The position numbers and the translations under genes are program-made. From Ruminiclostridium sufflavum DSM 19573 (GTDB lineage Bacteria > Bacillota > Clostridia > Acetivibrionales > DSM-1351), in the NCBI RefSeq assembly GCF_003208175.1, contig NZ_QKMR01000009.1, forward strand, positions 44,769 to 108,768: 64,000 nt of DNA. The letters are read 5' to 3'. Positions 54,749 to 63,204 of the stretch are shown here, one piece after another (within the stretch, counting starts at the first letter, position 1; each line of letters starts with the position of its first letter). Under the pieces are notes generated by a model. That model saw nothing but the letters and a program-made list of their open reading frames with translations. It had not been told where the DNA came from and searched no databases.

Positions 54749-54931
54749 AGACATCGCCGCCCGTATATTATTTAGCCTTACAATACAGTATATTATGCCG
54801 GTTGGCCAAGTTCTCCGCATAATATGCTTGATTGCATGCAAAAGCTGTTTTTAAGTCAATATTTTACCGGGTTACATATAATAGGAGTATAAGGACATTA
54901 ATTATAGCTTATCCGGAGGCGGTGCCTAAAT

Positions 54932-55813
54932 ATGCAGCAAGGAGTCAAGAGAGGCCTGTTGAATAATGATTTTAAGCTTTTTCACCTAAGAGACAAAAAT
55001 GATATACAATTTGAGCATCATTATCATGATTTTAACAAGATAATAGTATTTATCTATGGAGAGGTTATTTATAATATTGAAGGAAGGTCATATAAGCTTA
55101 TGCCCTGGGATATACTGCTGGTTCCGCGAGATCAGGTGCACAGGCCTGTAATCGGGCCGGAGGAGGAGTATGAAAGAATAGTAATCTGGATTAATGATGC
55201 TTTTTTAAAAAGGCACGGGAATGAAGATAACGACCTTTTAGCCTGCTTCAGGCTTGCCCGGGAAAACAGGCACCTGCTCAGGCTTGGAGAAAGCTCAATA
55301 AATGCCATCAGGACAATACTGGCAAAAGTTGAGCTTGAAACAGATAATATACAGTTTGGAGCAGGTATTCTATGCAATGCACTGTTTGTGGAATTTATAG
55401 TATATGTTAACAGATTGTATACGAGGCCCGATGAGCAGGCTGAAAATATTGAGGTGATGTTTGATGAGTTTATTCAAAGGGTTATCAGCTATATAAATTC
55501 CAATTTGGGATGTGATTTGAGCATTGATGCATTATCTAAAAGGTTTTTCATAAACAAATATTATCTGATGCACAAATTCAAAGCCAGCACAGGATGCTCC
55601 CTACACAGCTATATCAGTAATAAGAGAATACAGAAATGTGCCGCTTATATAAAAGAGGGATTATCGCCTGCCGAAGCAGCAAGCCGATGCGGCTTCAATG
55701 ACTATTCAAACTTTGCAAGAACCTTTTCCAAAATGCTGGGATTTCCACCGGGGAAGTACTGCAAGGAGAATGCTGCCCGAAAGGGTAAGGATATACATAG
55801 GGATGAAGGCTAA
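54932..55813 (+). CDS. AraC-family transcriptional regulator with cupin sensor domain
   Basis: The 293-residue product has an N-terminal cupin-type ligand domain (about 15-150) with HHYHDFNKIIVFIYGEVIY and MPWDILLVPRDQVH. The C-terminal AraC DNA-binding domain (about 185-285) has two helix-turn-helix motifs. The first lies in LSIDALSKRFFINKYYLMHKF and the second in SPAEAASRCGFNDYSNFARTF, followed by GFPPGKYCK. It is divergent from the DMT exporter gene across a 183-bp gap, where its operator probably lies. Confidence 0.92.
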   Translation: MQQGVKRGLLNNDFKLFHLRDKNDIQFEHHYHDFNKIIVFIYGEVIYNIEGRSYKLMPWDILLVPRDQVHRPVIGPEEEYERIVIWINDAFLKRHGNEDNDLLACFRLARENRHLLRLGESSINAIRTILAKVELETDNIQFGAGILCNALFVEFIVYVNRLYTRPDEQAENIEVMFDEFIQRVISYINSNLGCDLSIDALSKRFFINKYYLMHKFKASTGCSLHSYISNKRIQKCAAYIKEGLSPAEAASRCGFNDYSNFARTFSKMLGFPPGKYCKENAARKGKDIHRDEG

Positions 55814-55820
55814 TACTTAT

Positions 55821-55880
55821 CTGAGACTGCAGGAAGTTATGTGCAGAACCCTTTATGATCTGCAGTCTCAGCTTTTGCTT
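55821..55880 (+). terminator. Terminator after the AraC-family gene
   Basis: CTGAGACTGCAG (55821-55832) and CTGCAGTCTCAG (55860-55871) form a perfect 12-bp stem, followed by CTTTTGCTT. It may serve both convergent genes. Confidence 0.65.
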
Positions 55881-55898
55881 GAGCTGCCAAGCTTATCC

Positions 55899-56348
55899 TT
55901 ATCTGAAAAATGCCGCAACAACTTTTGTAAGGAGGCCTTTTTCTATACTGTTCAAAGGCTTGCTTTTCAGCAGGCTTAATATTTCTCCGTACTCCTTTTG
56001 TATATCAACATCCGTATTTGAGGAGTTAAAAATATTTTCTATATGACTTTTGGTATTTGCAGTGCTTGATGAATTATTTGCGGTTCCCAAGACTTCGGTG
56101 ATAAAAATCATTTCGCCGGAGATATTGATGGTTATATCCTTGCTGAAACAAGTACTTTCATCTACCTCCCAAGTGCTTGAGCATTCAAAAATGCCCTTTT
56201 GATTTTCGACAATTGAAACTATGTTCAACACCTTTTCTATTCCGTTTTTCATGATTGCTTCCATTATTTCTGAAGAATTCTTGTAGAAGGAAAATTCAAT
56301 ATAATCTTGAGTCTGCTGCAAATAATCCATTAATTCATATACTTCCAT
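55899..56348 (-). CDS. Hypothetical protein
   Basis: The 149-residue product has no signal peptide and no membrane segment. It is rich in Ile, Ser and Glu, with a Ser/Thr/Asn-rich stretch near the middle (ANNSSSTANTKSHIENIFNS) and a helical C-terminus. I recognise no family. An SD-like AGGGG lies upstream of the ATG. It is transcribed alone, convergent with the AraC-type gene and divergent from the nucleotidase gene. Confidence 0.65.
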   Translation of the reverse strand: MEVYELMDYLQQTQDYIEFSFYKNSSEIMEAIMKNGIEKVLNIVSIVENQKGIFECSSTWEVDESTCFSKDITINISGEMIFITEVLGTANNSSSTANTKSHIENIFNSSNTDVDIQKEYGEILSLLKSKPLNSIEKGLLTKVVAAFFR

Positions 56349-56531
56349 GACAGGGCCCCTTTTCTTTTTCTGATTTTATATAATTGTTTATCGGCTTAAT
56401 TCATAATTTTGATTAGAAAAATGACGGAAAAGTTTATGGTGATCTTGATACCGGTTAAAAGGTGAATATTAAAAGCTTTGATTGAATAATTTTAACATAG
56501 AATTGTTTTAGATTTGACGAGGAGTTTTTTT

Positions 56532-58496
56532 ATGAAACTGCTAAAAAAAACAGCTGTTTATTTATTAATAATCAGCTTTCTTATTGCACACGCTTTTCAG
56601 GCATCAGCAAGTACGGAAGAAAGGAAGCTGACAATTCTTTTTACTCATGACTTGCATGACCACTTTCTTTCCGGCAAAACGGAAATAAATGGAAAAACGG
56701 CTCAAACCGGCGGTTACGCACGAATAAAAACGGTTATTGACATGCAGAGAGAAGAAAAAGAAAATTGTATTTTGGTTGATGGAGGGGATTATTCCATGGG
56801 AACCCTGTTCCAAGCCATATTTACCGATTATGCACCTGAGCTGAGAGTTTTGGGGCAAATGGGATATGACGCAACGACATTTGGAAATCATGAATTTGAT
56901 TTTAAGGACAGCGGGCTTTCCAAGCATTTGAATGCCGCTAAAAACAGCGGTAATATACTGCCTCGGATTGTGACCTCAAACATTGGATTTCCTGAAAGCA
57001 ATAAAATGACAGATTCCCTCAAGGACTTGAAGCAGGCTATGTCAGACTACGGTGTTAAGGAATATGCTATTCTGGAAAGAGGAGGCATAAAGATAGGAGT
57101 ATTCGGACTGACAGGCAAGGATGCTGCCGATTGCGCACCTGTAACCGAGGTGGTTTTCAACGATATTTTCAAGAGTGCTAAAGATACCGCAGAGAAGCTG
57201 AAAAATAAAGAGAAGGTGGATTTGATTGTATGCCTGTCCCATTCCGGGACTTCAAAGGAGCTTTCCGATTCGGAGGATGAACAGCTGGCCAGAAGGGTCC
57301 CGGAAATTGATGTGATTATCAGCGGACATACACATACCACCCTCAATAAGCCGATAATTTCAGGGAGAACTATTATTGGCTCATGCGGTGAGTACGGTAA
57401 TTATTTGGGCATTATGGATATTATACAGGAGCCGGACGGACGGTGGAAATTGCAGGCTTATCAATTGAAGCCTATAGACGGAAGTATTGAAGAAAACAGT
57501 GAAATAGCCAAAACGGCAGAGATTTTTAAAAGTATAGTCCAGCAAAAATATTTGAATAAGTACGGAATGAAATTTGATGAGGTATTGGCAAAAGCTTCTT
57601 TTAGCTTTATTCCTGCAAGTGAAATCGGAAGAGAGCACAAGGAAGAGCCATTGGGGAATTTGCTTGCCGACGGGTACATTCATTCGGTCAGGCAAGCCGA
57701 GGGAGATAATTACGAGCCTGTAACTGTTGCTATTGTGACGGCAGGTGTAATGCGAGGCTCATTTGTAAAGGGTGACATAACGGTAGCGGATGCATTTGCT
57801 GCCAGTTCATTGGGAATAGGCGCGGACGGAGCGCCGGGGTACCCGCTTATATCGCTGTACCTTACAGGAAGGGAGCTGCGGGATTTATGCGAGGTTGACG
57901 CATCAATATCAACAATTATGAGCAGTGCTCAATTATATATGTCTGGACTTAGCTTTACTTTTAATCCAAACAGGCTGATACTAAACAGAGTAACCGGGAT
58001 GTACCTGCAAGGACCTGACGGTGCCTTGGAAAAAGCAGAGAATTCCAAGCTATACAGGGTGGTAACTGGATTGTATAATGCACAGATGCTTTCGGTTGTC
58101 GCGGAAAAATCCTTCGGACTGCTTTCAATAGTGCCTAAAACAAAGGAGGGTACTCCGATTACCGATTTTGAAGGCCAGATAATACATAATATTGCGGACG
58201 GGTACGGCAATGAGGTTAAAGAATGGCTGTCTTTGGCACAATATCTGAAATCCTTTTATAAGGTTGATGGTACGCCCGGAATTCCTGAATATTATAATAA
58301 GACTCATGACAGGAAGATTGTTGATGACAATAAAAAAACATCTGCAATTCTTGCAAAGCCAAACAGCTTTGCTGTCAAGGTATATATTGGGTGTGCGGCG
58401 GTCTTGTTATTTGCGGCCTTTGTTATATATTTGCTGGCTGTCCGCAGGAAGGCAGGGAAAAGAACCGGCTTGGACACCTGTGAGAATAGGGATTAA
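56532..58496 (+). CDS. Membrane-anchored 5'-nucleotidase / 2',3'-cyclic phosphodiesterase-like metallophosphatase
   Basis: This exported metallophosphatase likely hydrolyses nucleotides or other phosphoesters outside the cell. The 654-residue product has a signal peptide (about 1-27). Its calcineurin-like domain has metal ligands in FTHDLHDH, VDGGDYSMGT, TFGNHEFDFK, CLSHSG and ISGHTHT. A 5'-nucleotidase C-terminal domain follows (about 350-560, with EPLGNLLADG). The protein ends with a membrane helix (VYIGCAAVLLFAAFVIYLLAV) and a basic tail (RRKAGKR), so it stays on the cell surface without an LPXTG motif. ATG 56532 has GAGGAG upstream. Confidence 0.9.
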   Translation: MKLLKKTAVYLLIISFLIAHAFQASASTEERKLTILFTHDLHDHFLSGKTEINGKTAQTGGYARIKTVIDMQREEKENCILVDGGDYSMGTLFQAIFTDYAPELRVLGQMGYDATTFGNHEFDFKDSGLSKHLNAAKNSGNILPRIVTSNIGFPESNKMTDSLKDLKQAMSDYGVKEYAILERGGIKIGVFGLTGKDAADCAPVTEVVFNDIFKSAKDTAEKLKNKEKVDLIVCLSHSGTSKELSDSEDEQLARRVPEIDVIISGHTHTTLNKPIISGRTIIGSCGEYGNYLGIMDIIQEPDGRWKLQAYQLKPIDGSIEENSEIAKTAEIFKSIVQQKYLNKYGMKFDEVLAKASFSFIPASEIGREHKEEPLGNLLADGYIHSVRQAEGDNYEPVTVAIVTAGVMRGSFVKGDITVADAFAASSLGIGADGAPGYPLISLYLTGRELRDLCEVDASISTIMSSAQLYMSGLSFTFNPNRLILNRVTGMYLQGPDGALEKAENSKLYRVVTGLYNAQMLSVVAEKSFGLLSIVPKTKEGTPITDFEGQIIHNIADGYGNEVKEWLSLAQYLKSFYKVDGTPGIPEYYNKTHDRKIVDDNKKTSAILAKPNSFAVKVYIGCAAVLLFAAFVIYLLAVRRKAGKRTGLDTCENRD

Positions 58497-58517
58497 ATTG
58501 GTGTGAAAATACAAAAT

Positions 58518-58584
58518 ATATCTTGAAGCGGTATATCGTAGTGTGATATAGTATATCTAAGAGTGATATATCTGATTGCGATAT
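58518..58584 (+). promoter_or_regulatory. Tandem operator array, ATATC-N7-GATAT, upstream of padR
   Basis: Three perfect ATATC-N7-GATAT palindromes lie at 58533-58549, 58553-58569 and 58568-58584. A fourth with one change (ATATC-N7-GGTAT) lies at 58518-58534. Neighbouring copies share two bases or are spaced by three, giving 15, 20 and 15 bp between centres. The array ends about 100 bp before the padR start. Autoregulation by the PadR protein is a natural inference. Confidence 0.65.
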
Positions 58585-58651
58585 AGTGCTTATAAAATAA
58601 ATTGGAGGCAGCAGAATAAAGATGAGTGAGCTGCGGCAGCTACACTATTTC

Positions 58652-58681
58652 TTGTGCCGGAAATGAGGTGTGGAGGTTAGC
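58652..58681 (+). promoter_or_regulatory. Hairpin-SD leader element (copy before padR)
   Basis: TTGTGCC, a loop, GAGGT, then GTGGAGGTTAGC directly before ATG 58682. The SD half is identical to the array copies at 3108 and 3203. The small stem is weaker here (GCC with GGT). Confidence 0.5.
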
Positions 58682-59005
58682 ATGAAGGAAGAGCTTAAAA
58701 GATCATATTTGCCAATGAGCGAATCTGCTTTTTATATTTTGCTTTCATTGAAGAAGGAGCCCAGACATGGGTATGGAATAATTCTGTATGTTAAGGAAAT
58801 AACACATAACAGAATTACCCTTGGGGCAGGAACAATATACGGAACGCTAACGAAGTTTGAAAAGGATGCTTTGATTGTAACGGCAGGTGAGGAGGACAGA
58901 AGGAAGCTGTACAAGCTCACAGGAGAGGGAGCCTGGCTTCTTGAGCAGGAGATGAAGAGAATAGATGAGCTTTATAATAACGGTCATAGTATTTTGGAGG
59001 GATGA
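58682..59005 (+). CDS. PadR-family transcriptional regulator
   Basis: This winged-helix repressor has 107 residues. The PadR pattern is clear: LPMSESAFYILLSLKKEPRHGYGI, then ITLGAGTIYGTLTKFEKDALI and EDRRKLYKLTGEG. It is the short PadR type. The ATG is set by GGAGGTTAGC; a GTG at 58670 would lie inside the SD. It is followed by DUF2812 and ABC transporter genes, a common arrangement in which PadR represses an ABC-2 exporter. Confidence 0.92.
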   Translation: MKEELKRSYLPMSESAFYILLSLKKEPRHGYGIILYVKEITHNRITLGAGTIYGTLTKFEKDALIVTAGEEDRRKLYKLTGEGAWLLEQEMKRIDELYNNGHSILEG

Positions 59006-59008
59006 GTA

Positions 59009-59530
59009 ATGATTAGAGTATTTAAATGGTGGTGGACATGGAATTTCGAAGAAATAGAAAACTGGCTTGAAAAAATGGAAGCCGGTGGTTTGAGACTGGC
59101 TGAAACAAGATGCAAGGGAGTTGTCTTTGGCTTCGAGAAATGCAAACCCGTCAGGGCAAGATACTGTGTTGACTATCAGAGAAAGCTGACACCCGAATAC
59201 ATGGCAATAATAAATGATGACGGCTGGAGGCTTTATCAGATGGGAATGGGCTGGTATATGCTCAGAAAGGAATATGAGGAGGACAGGCCTGATTTATACA
59301 CTGATTTTGAAGCTCTGATAGCCAGAAATATGAGATTGTTAATTTTAATATTGGCAGGTCTTGCTGTAGAATTTATCTGTATCGGAAACTTAGTGCGGAA
59401 TGCGGTGAAATTTCCAAGTGATGCTGCAATAGCAGAAACGTGTATTTTTGGTGTCATTGTCCTTGCTTTTTTCACCTTTGCAATTACCAATCTGGTGATG
59501 CAGATAAGCAAATTCAAAAAGAAGTGCTGA
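59009..59530 (+). CDS. DUF2812 membrane protein
   Basis: The 173-residue product has an N-terminal cytoplasmic domain with FKWWWTWNFEEIENWLEKME and a WRLYQMGMGWYMLRKEYEED motif, typical of DUF2812. Two membrane segments follow (about 110-130 and 145-165). Proteins of this family almost always sit beside PadR regulators. It starts four bases after the padR stop, so the two are an operon. Its role, perhaps as a membrane partner of PadR, is not established. Confidence 0.85.
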   Translation: MIRVFKWWWTWNFEEIENWLEKMEAGGLRLAETRCKGVVFGFEKCKPVRARYCVDYQRKLTPEYMAIINDDGWRLYQMGMGWYMLRKEYEEDRPDLYTDFEALIARNMRLLILILAGLAVEFICIGNLVRNAVKFPSDAAIAETCIFGVIVLAFFTFAITNLVMQISKFKKKC

Positions 59531-59585
59531 ATTAAGGATGAAGCAGTAAAAGGTTAAATACAAAAAGCAGAGAGGTGAACACACA

Positions 59586-60482
59586 GTGGGTTTAATAGTT
59601 GAAAATGTATCAAAAGCCTTTGGTGAAAAGCTTGTCGTTAATAATATAAGCTTTCGGATGAAGGAACCGGGAGTTTTTGGGCTGCTGGGAACAAACGGAG
59701 CAGGAAAAACCACAACAATCAGAATGATTCTGAATATTGTTAAAAAAGACAACGGCTATATAAAATGGCACGATGTTCCTACGGCGGAGCAGGTTACAAA
59801 CTTTGGATATCTTCCCGAGGAAAGAGGGCTTTACCCCAAGGTAAGGGTAATGGAGCAGCTGATGTATTTTGCAAGACTGAGAGGGATAAGCCATGAGAAG
59901 GCAAAAAAAGACATAGCTTATTGGCTGAAAAGACTTGAAGCGGAGCAGTATACAAACATGACCGCTGAAAAGCTTTCAAAGGGCAATCAGCAAAAGATTC
60001 AATTTATAGCATCAATTATCCATGATCCTGAGCTTATATTTATGGATGAGCCTTTCAGCGGACTGGATCCTGTTAACACAGAGCTTTTCAAGGGAGTTAT
60101 ATATGAGCTGATTGAAAAGCAAAAGTATATAATCATGTCAAGTCATCAGATGTCTACGGTTGAAGAATTCTGCAGGGATATATTGATAATAAAGAATGGG
60201 AATACAGTTCTCAGCGGCAGCCTTAAGGCTATTAAGCACAGCTACGGAAGAAACAATCTTGTGGTGAATTGTGAAGGGAATATTACTGAACTGGCAGAAC
60301 AGGAAGGTATTACAAGCTTCAGCAAAAATGCGGCGGGCTATGAGTTTAAAATTAAAAATGAGGAACAGGCTTATAGGCTGCTTGAAAAGATACTCGGTAA
60401 AAGATTACTGCTGGATAAGTTTGAAATCCGTGAGCCGTCGTTGCATGAGATATTTATTGAGAAGGCAGGTGAGGGTAAATGA
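59586..60482 (+). CDS. ABC transporter ATP-binding protein (NatA/ABC-2 type)
   Basis: This is the ATPase of an ABC-2 exporter. The 298-residue product has Walker A (GLLGTNGAGKTTTIRMI), Q-loop region (FGYLPEERGLYPK), signature LSKGNQQKIQ, Walker B with LIFMDEPFSGLDP and the H-loop MSSHQM. The C-terminal extension (about 215-298) is typical of NatA/CcmA-type proteins. The start is GTG 59586 with GAGGTG upstream. Its stop overlaps the permease start. Confidence 0.93.
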   Translation: MGLIVENVSKAFGEKLVVNNISFRMKEPGVFGLLGTNGAGKTTTIRMILNIVKKDNGYIKWHDVPTAEQVTNFGYLPEERGLYPKVRVMEQLMYFARLRGISHEKAKKDIAYWLKRLEAEQYTNMTAEKLSKGNQQKIQFIASIIHDPELIFMDEPFSGLDPVNTELFKGVIYELIEKQKYIIMSSHQMSTVEEFCRDILIIKNGNTVLSGSLKAIKHSYGRNNLVVNCEGNITELAEQEGITSFSKNAAGYEFKIKNEEQAYRLLEKILGKRLLLDKFEIREPSLHEIFIEKAGEGK

Positions 60483-61735
60483 GAGAATTTTTAGAGGTAT
60501 TTAAATATACGTTCAAGGAAAATTTAAAGAAAAAAACCTTTATAATATCAACGATAGCTATTTTAGTACTCATAACAGGTGTAATGCTTGTGCCCGCCAT
60601 CGTTACAAAGGTTCAGTCGCAGGCAGGCAATGATAACGGCCCCGCAGATACCGGCGAAAAGAGGATTGTGTATTTGGTAGACAACAGCGGATATTTTGAG
60701 AAGGGCTTGCAGGATATTCAGAAGCAGTTTCCGGGCTATCAGATAAAGCTTGAAGCAAAGGATAAAATTGAAAGCCTGAAGGCTGATATTAAAGAAAACG
60801 GCAAAAGCTTTCTGATAGTTGCAAAGCTGGAAAAGGATATCCCGGAATTTGAGTATTATACCAAGCAGTATGATGACGGTCCCGGTCAGAGCGAAATTGC
60901 CAAGGTCTTTAAACAGGTATATTCAGCTGAGCTTTTGAAGCAGTCCGATGTGCCTCAAGCTACAATATCAAAGGTAATGGGAGATTTGCAGGTCAATGTC
61001 AATGAATTGGGAAAAAATAAGTGGGGAGGATATTTTGCAAGTATTTTCATAGTCATGCTTTTATTCTTTGCGGTTTACTTTTGCGGATATGGTGTCGCGA
61101 TGTCAGTGGCATCGGAAAAAACCTCCAGAGTAATGGAGCTTCTTGTAACCTCGGTTAAGCCTTCCAGAATAATACTTGGCAAAACCGCAGGAATGGGTGC
61201 CTTGGAGCTGGTTCAGCTTCTTCTGGTCATGCTTGTGGGGATAGTCACCTATATGCTTGCTTTTCCTGCTGATTTTACTTTGGGAGGAATGTCGCTTGAC
61301 TTGTCGGCATTTACACCGTTTGCTTTAGCAATGATATTGATATATTTCATACTTGGTTATAGCCTCTATGCCCTGCTGTTTGCGGTGGTGGGAGCAACTG
61401 TGAGCAAGGCGGAGGATGTCAGCTCTGCCATGATGCCTATGTCGTTTGTTTCAATAATATCCTTTTACTTTGCATACGGCACCTTTGCGGTACCTGACAG
61501 TACGGCGGCAAGGGCCGCATCGCTTATACCCTTTACCTCTCCCTTTTCGGTTCCGTCACGGTTAATATCGACGGCAGTTCCGGCGTGGGAGATAGCGGCA
61601 TCCTTGGGGATACTTGCAATTACAATTGTTTTTACAGGTATGTTGTCAATAAAGCTTTATTCCTTTGCTGTTTTACATTACGGTGACAGGCTCAAGCTGG
61701 GCGCGTTATTCAAAAGCAGCAGAAGCGGTAATTGA
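60479..61735 (+). CDS. ABC-2 type permease (NatB-like)
   Basis: This is the membrane partner of the preceding ATPase. The 418-residue product has an N-terminal membrane segment (about 22-43) and a large extracytoplasmic domain (about 45-180). Five or six membrane segments follow, containing the ABC-2 signature EKTSRVMELLVTSVKPSRIILGK. This matches NatB-type sodium or peptide exporters. It is the last gene of the padR operon. The substrate cannot be told from the sequence. Confidence 0.9.
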   Translation: MREFLEVFKYTFKENLKKKTFIISTIAILVLITGVMLVPAIVTKVQSQAGNDNGPADTGEKRIVYLVDNSGYFEKGLQDIQKQFPGYQIKLEAKDKIESLKADIKENGKSFLIVAKLEKDIPEFEYYTKQYDDGPGQSEIAKVFKQVYSAELLKQSDVPQATISKVMGDLQVNVNELGKNKWGGYFASIFIVMLLFFAVYFCGYGVAMSVASEKTSRVMELLVTSVKPSRIILGKTAGMGALELVQLLLVMLVGIVTYMLAFPADFTLGGMSLDLSAFTPFALAMILIYFILGYSLYALLFAVVGATVSKAEDVSSAMMPMSFVSIISFYFAYGTFAVPDSTAARAASLIPFTSPFSVPSRLISTAVPAWEIAASLGILAITIVFTGMLSIKLYSFAVLHYGDRLKLGALFKSSRSGN

Positions 61736-61875
61736 TATTATTATGAAGCAGCTGACACCGAAAATTAAATATGTGTACAGCTTTAAGCGGGTTCAGATGG
61801 CAAAATATCCGGGTTTTAGTGCTTAAATGCAGATTTTTATATTGGCGGCTTGAAAAATAGTACAAGTTACATGCG

Positions 61876-61904
61876 TTGAATTTAGGTATAAATTTGAATA
61901 TAAT
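61876..61904 (+). promoter_or_regulatory. Sigma-A promoter of the mannose-6-phosphate isomerase gene
   Basis: TTGAAT (61876-61881) and TATAAT (61899-61904) have an optimal 17-bp spacer, 76 bp before the ATG. Confidence 0.65.
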
Positions 61905-61980
61905 AATACTAGGGAATGATGTTCTGTTGGCAATAGTCAAATGAGCAATATGACGGGCTTTTGCCGTATGGGAGTATGAC

Positions 61981-63030
61981 ATGTATTATCCAATCAAATT
62001 AAAACCGGTATACAAAGATTATATCTGGGGAGGACGCTATTTTGAAAAACTGGACAGAGAGCTTCCGGATGGTACTGTGGCAGAAAGCTGGGAGCTCTCC
62101 TGCCATAAAAACGGCATCAGTGTTATAGCAAACGGAGAGCATGCAGGCAAGACACTTCCCGATATCATAAAGACAGATTCAATAAACGTTCTGGGCAGAA
62201 GCTTTCCTGTGGATTGTTCGGAGATACCTTTGCTGATAAAGCTCATAGATGCAAATGACAAGCTTTCGGTTCAGGTCCATTGTGAAGACAATTACGCGGC
62301 AGTATATGAGGGCGGCTTAGGAAAAAATGAAATGTGGTATATTATGGACGTAAGGCCGGAAGCCAAGCTGGTAGCAGGACTCAAGCCGGGAGTGACAAGA
62401 GAAGAGTTTGACAGAGCTATCAGGGAGAACCGCATTGAAGATTGCCTTCAAGATATAGAGGTTAAGCCGGGAGACGTAATTAATATTCCTGCCGGATTGG
62501 TCCATGCAATAGGTGCGGGAATTGTTATTGCCGAAATACAGCAATGCTCGGACACCACGTACAGGGTTTTTGATTATAACAGGGTTGATAAAAAGGGTGT
62601 CAGCCGCCCGCTGCAATTGGAAAAGGCACTTGAGGTAATAAAGTTTGAAGCAGGCACTAAAAATATAAAGTGTGAGGGTATGGAAATAAAGGTAAACGAG
62701 AGCTGTAATAAAACTATATTTTTGGCTAACAAATTTTTTGCCTGTGAGCGATATGAGGTTAATGGCAGCTTTTCTGAAAGGTGTGACGGCAGCAAGTTTT
62801 TTGTGTATATTTGTATAGAAGGTCGGGGTAATATTGAAGCGGGGGCTATGGCAGCTGTGTTCAAGGCGGGAGAAACAATGTTTTTGCCTGCTGCCCTTGG
62901 AGAATACAGAATGTCAGGAGAGTTTAAGGCATTGAAAACCTATGTCCCGGATTTTATTAATGACATTGTAGAGCCTATGCGTAAGGCCGGCTGTGCAGAT
63001 GCGGATATTTATCGTATTTTAAACAATTAA
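61981..63030 (+). CDS. manA: Mannose-6-phosphate isomerase, class I
   Basis: This zinc enzyme interconverts mannose-6-phosphate and fructose-6-phosphate. The 349-residue product starts MYYPIKLKPVYKDYIWGG and has the metal site in LSVQVHCEDNYA (usually QVHPDD), Glu in GKNEMWYIMD, and His in PAGLVHAIGAG. The length fits the short Gram-positive ManA form. GGGAG lies seven bases before ATG 61981. It is monocistronic, with its own promoter, and could feed mannose units to the EPS or use mannan-derived sugar. Confidence 0.93.
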   Translation: MYYPIKLKPVYKDYIWGGRYFEKLDRELPDGTVAESWELSCHKNGISVIANGEHAGKTLPDIIKTDSINVLGRSFPVDCSEIPLLIKLIDANDKLSVQVHCEDNYAAVYEGGLGKNEMWYIMDVRPEAKLVAGLKPGVTREEFDRAIRENRIEDCLQDIEVKPGDVINIPAGLVHAIGAGIVIAEIQQCSDTTYRVFDYNRVDKKGVSRPLQLEKALEVIKFEAGTKNIKCEGMEIKVNESCNKTIFLANKFFACERYEVNGSFSERCDGSKFFVYICIEGRGNIEAGAMAAVFKAGETMFLPAALGEYRMSGEFKALKTYVPDFINDIVEPMRKAGCADADIYRILNN

Positions 63031-63059
63031 TCAAATACAGTTGTTCTGATATTTCCCGA

Positions 63060-63130
63060 AAAGTCTATTGCGGCTCAAGCCTTCGCGACGATATACCTTC
63101 TTTTTAGGCGAAGCCGATAGTAATTGACTA
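63060..63130. repeat. Complete copy of the dispersed inverted-repeat element (copy G)
   Basis: This 71-bp copy starts AAAGTCTATTGCGG and ends CCGATAGTAATTGACTA. Its core GCCTTCGCGACGATATA and TTTAGGCGAAGCC can form an inner stem CTTCGC/GCGAAG, matched in the copy at 22445 by TTTGC/GCGAA. It lies 75 bases upstream of the ABC gene start. Confidence 0.6.
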
Positions 63131-63204
63131 TTAATACTGTACAAATAATAAACTTCAATTTAAAATAAAGATACAACAGATTAAAGTAATGCGGAGGAAC
63201 AAAA

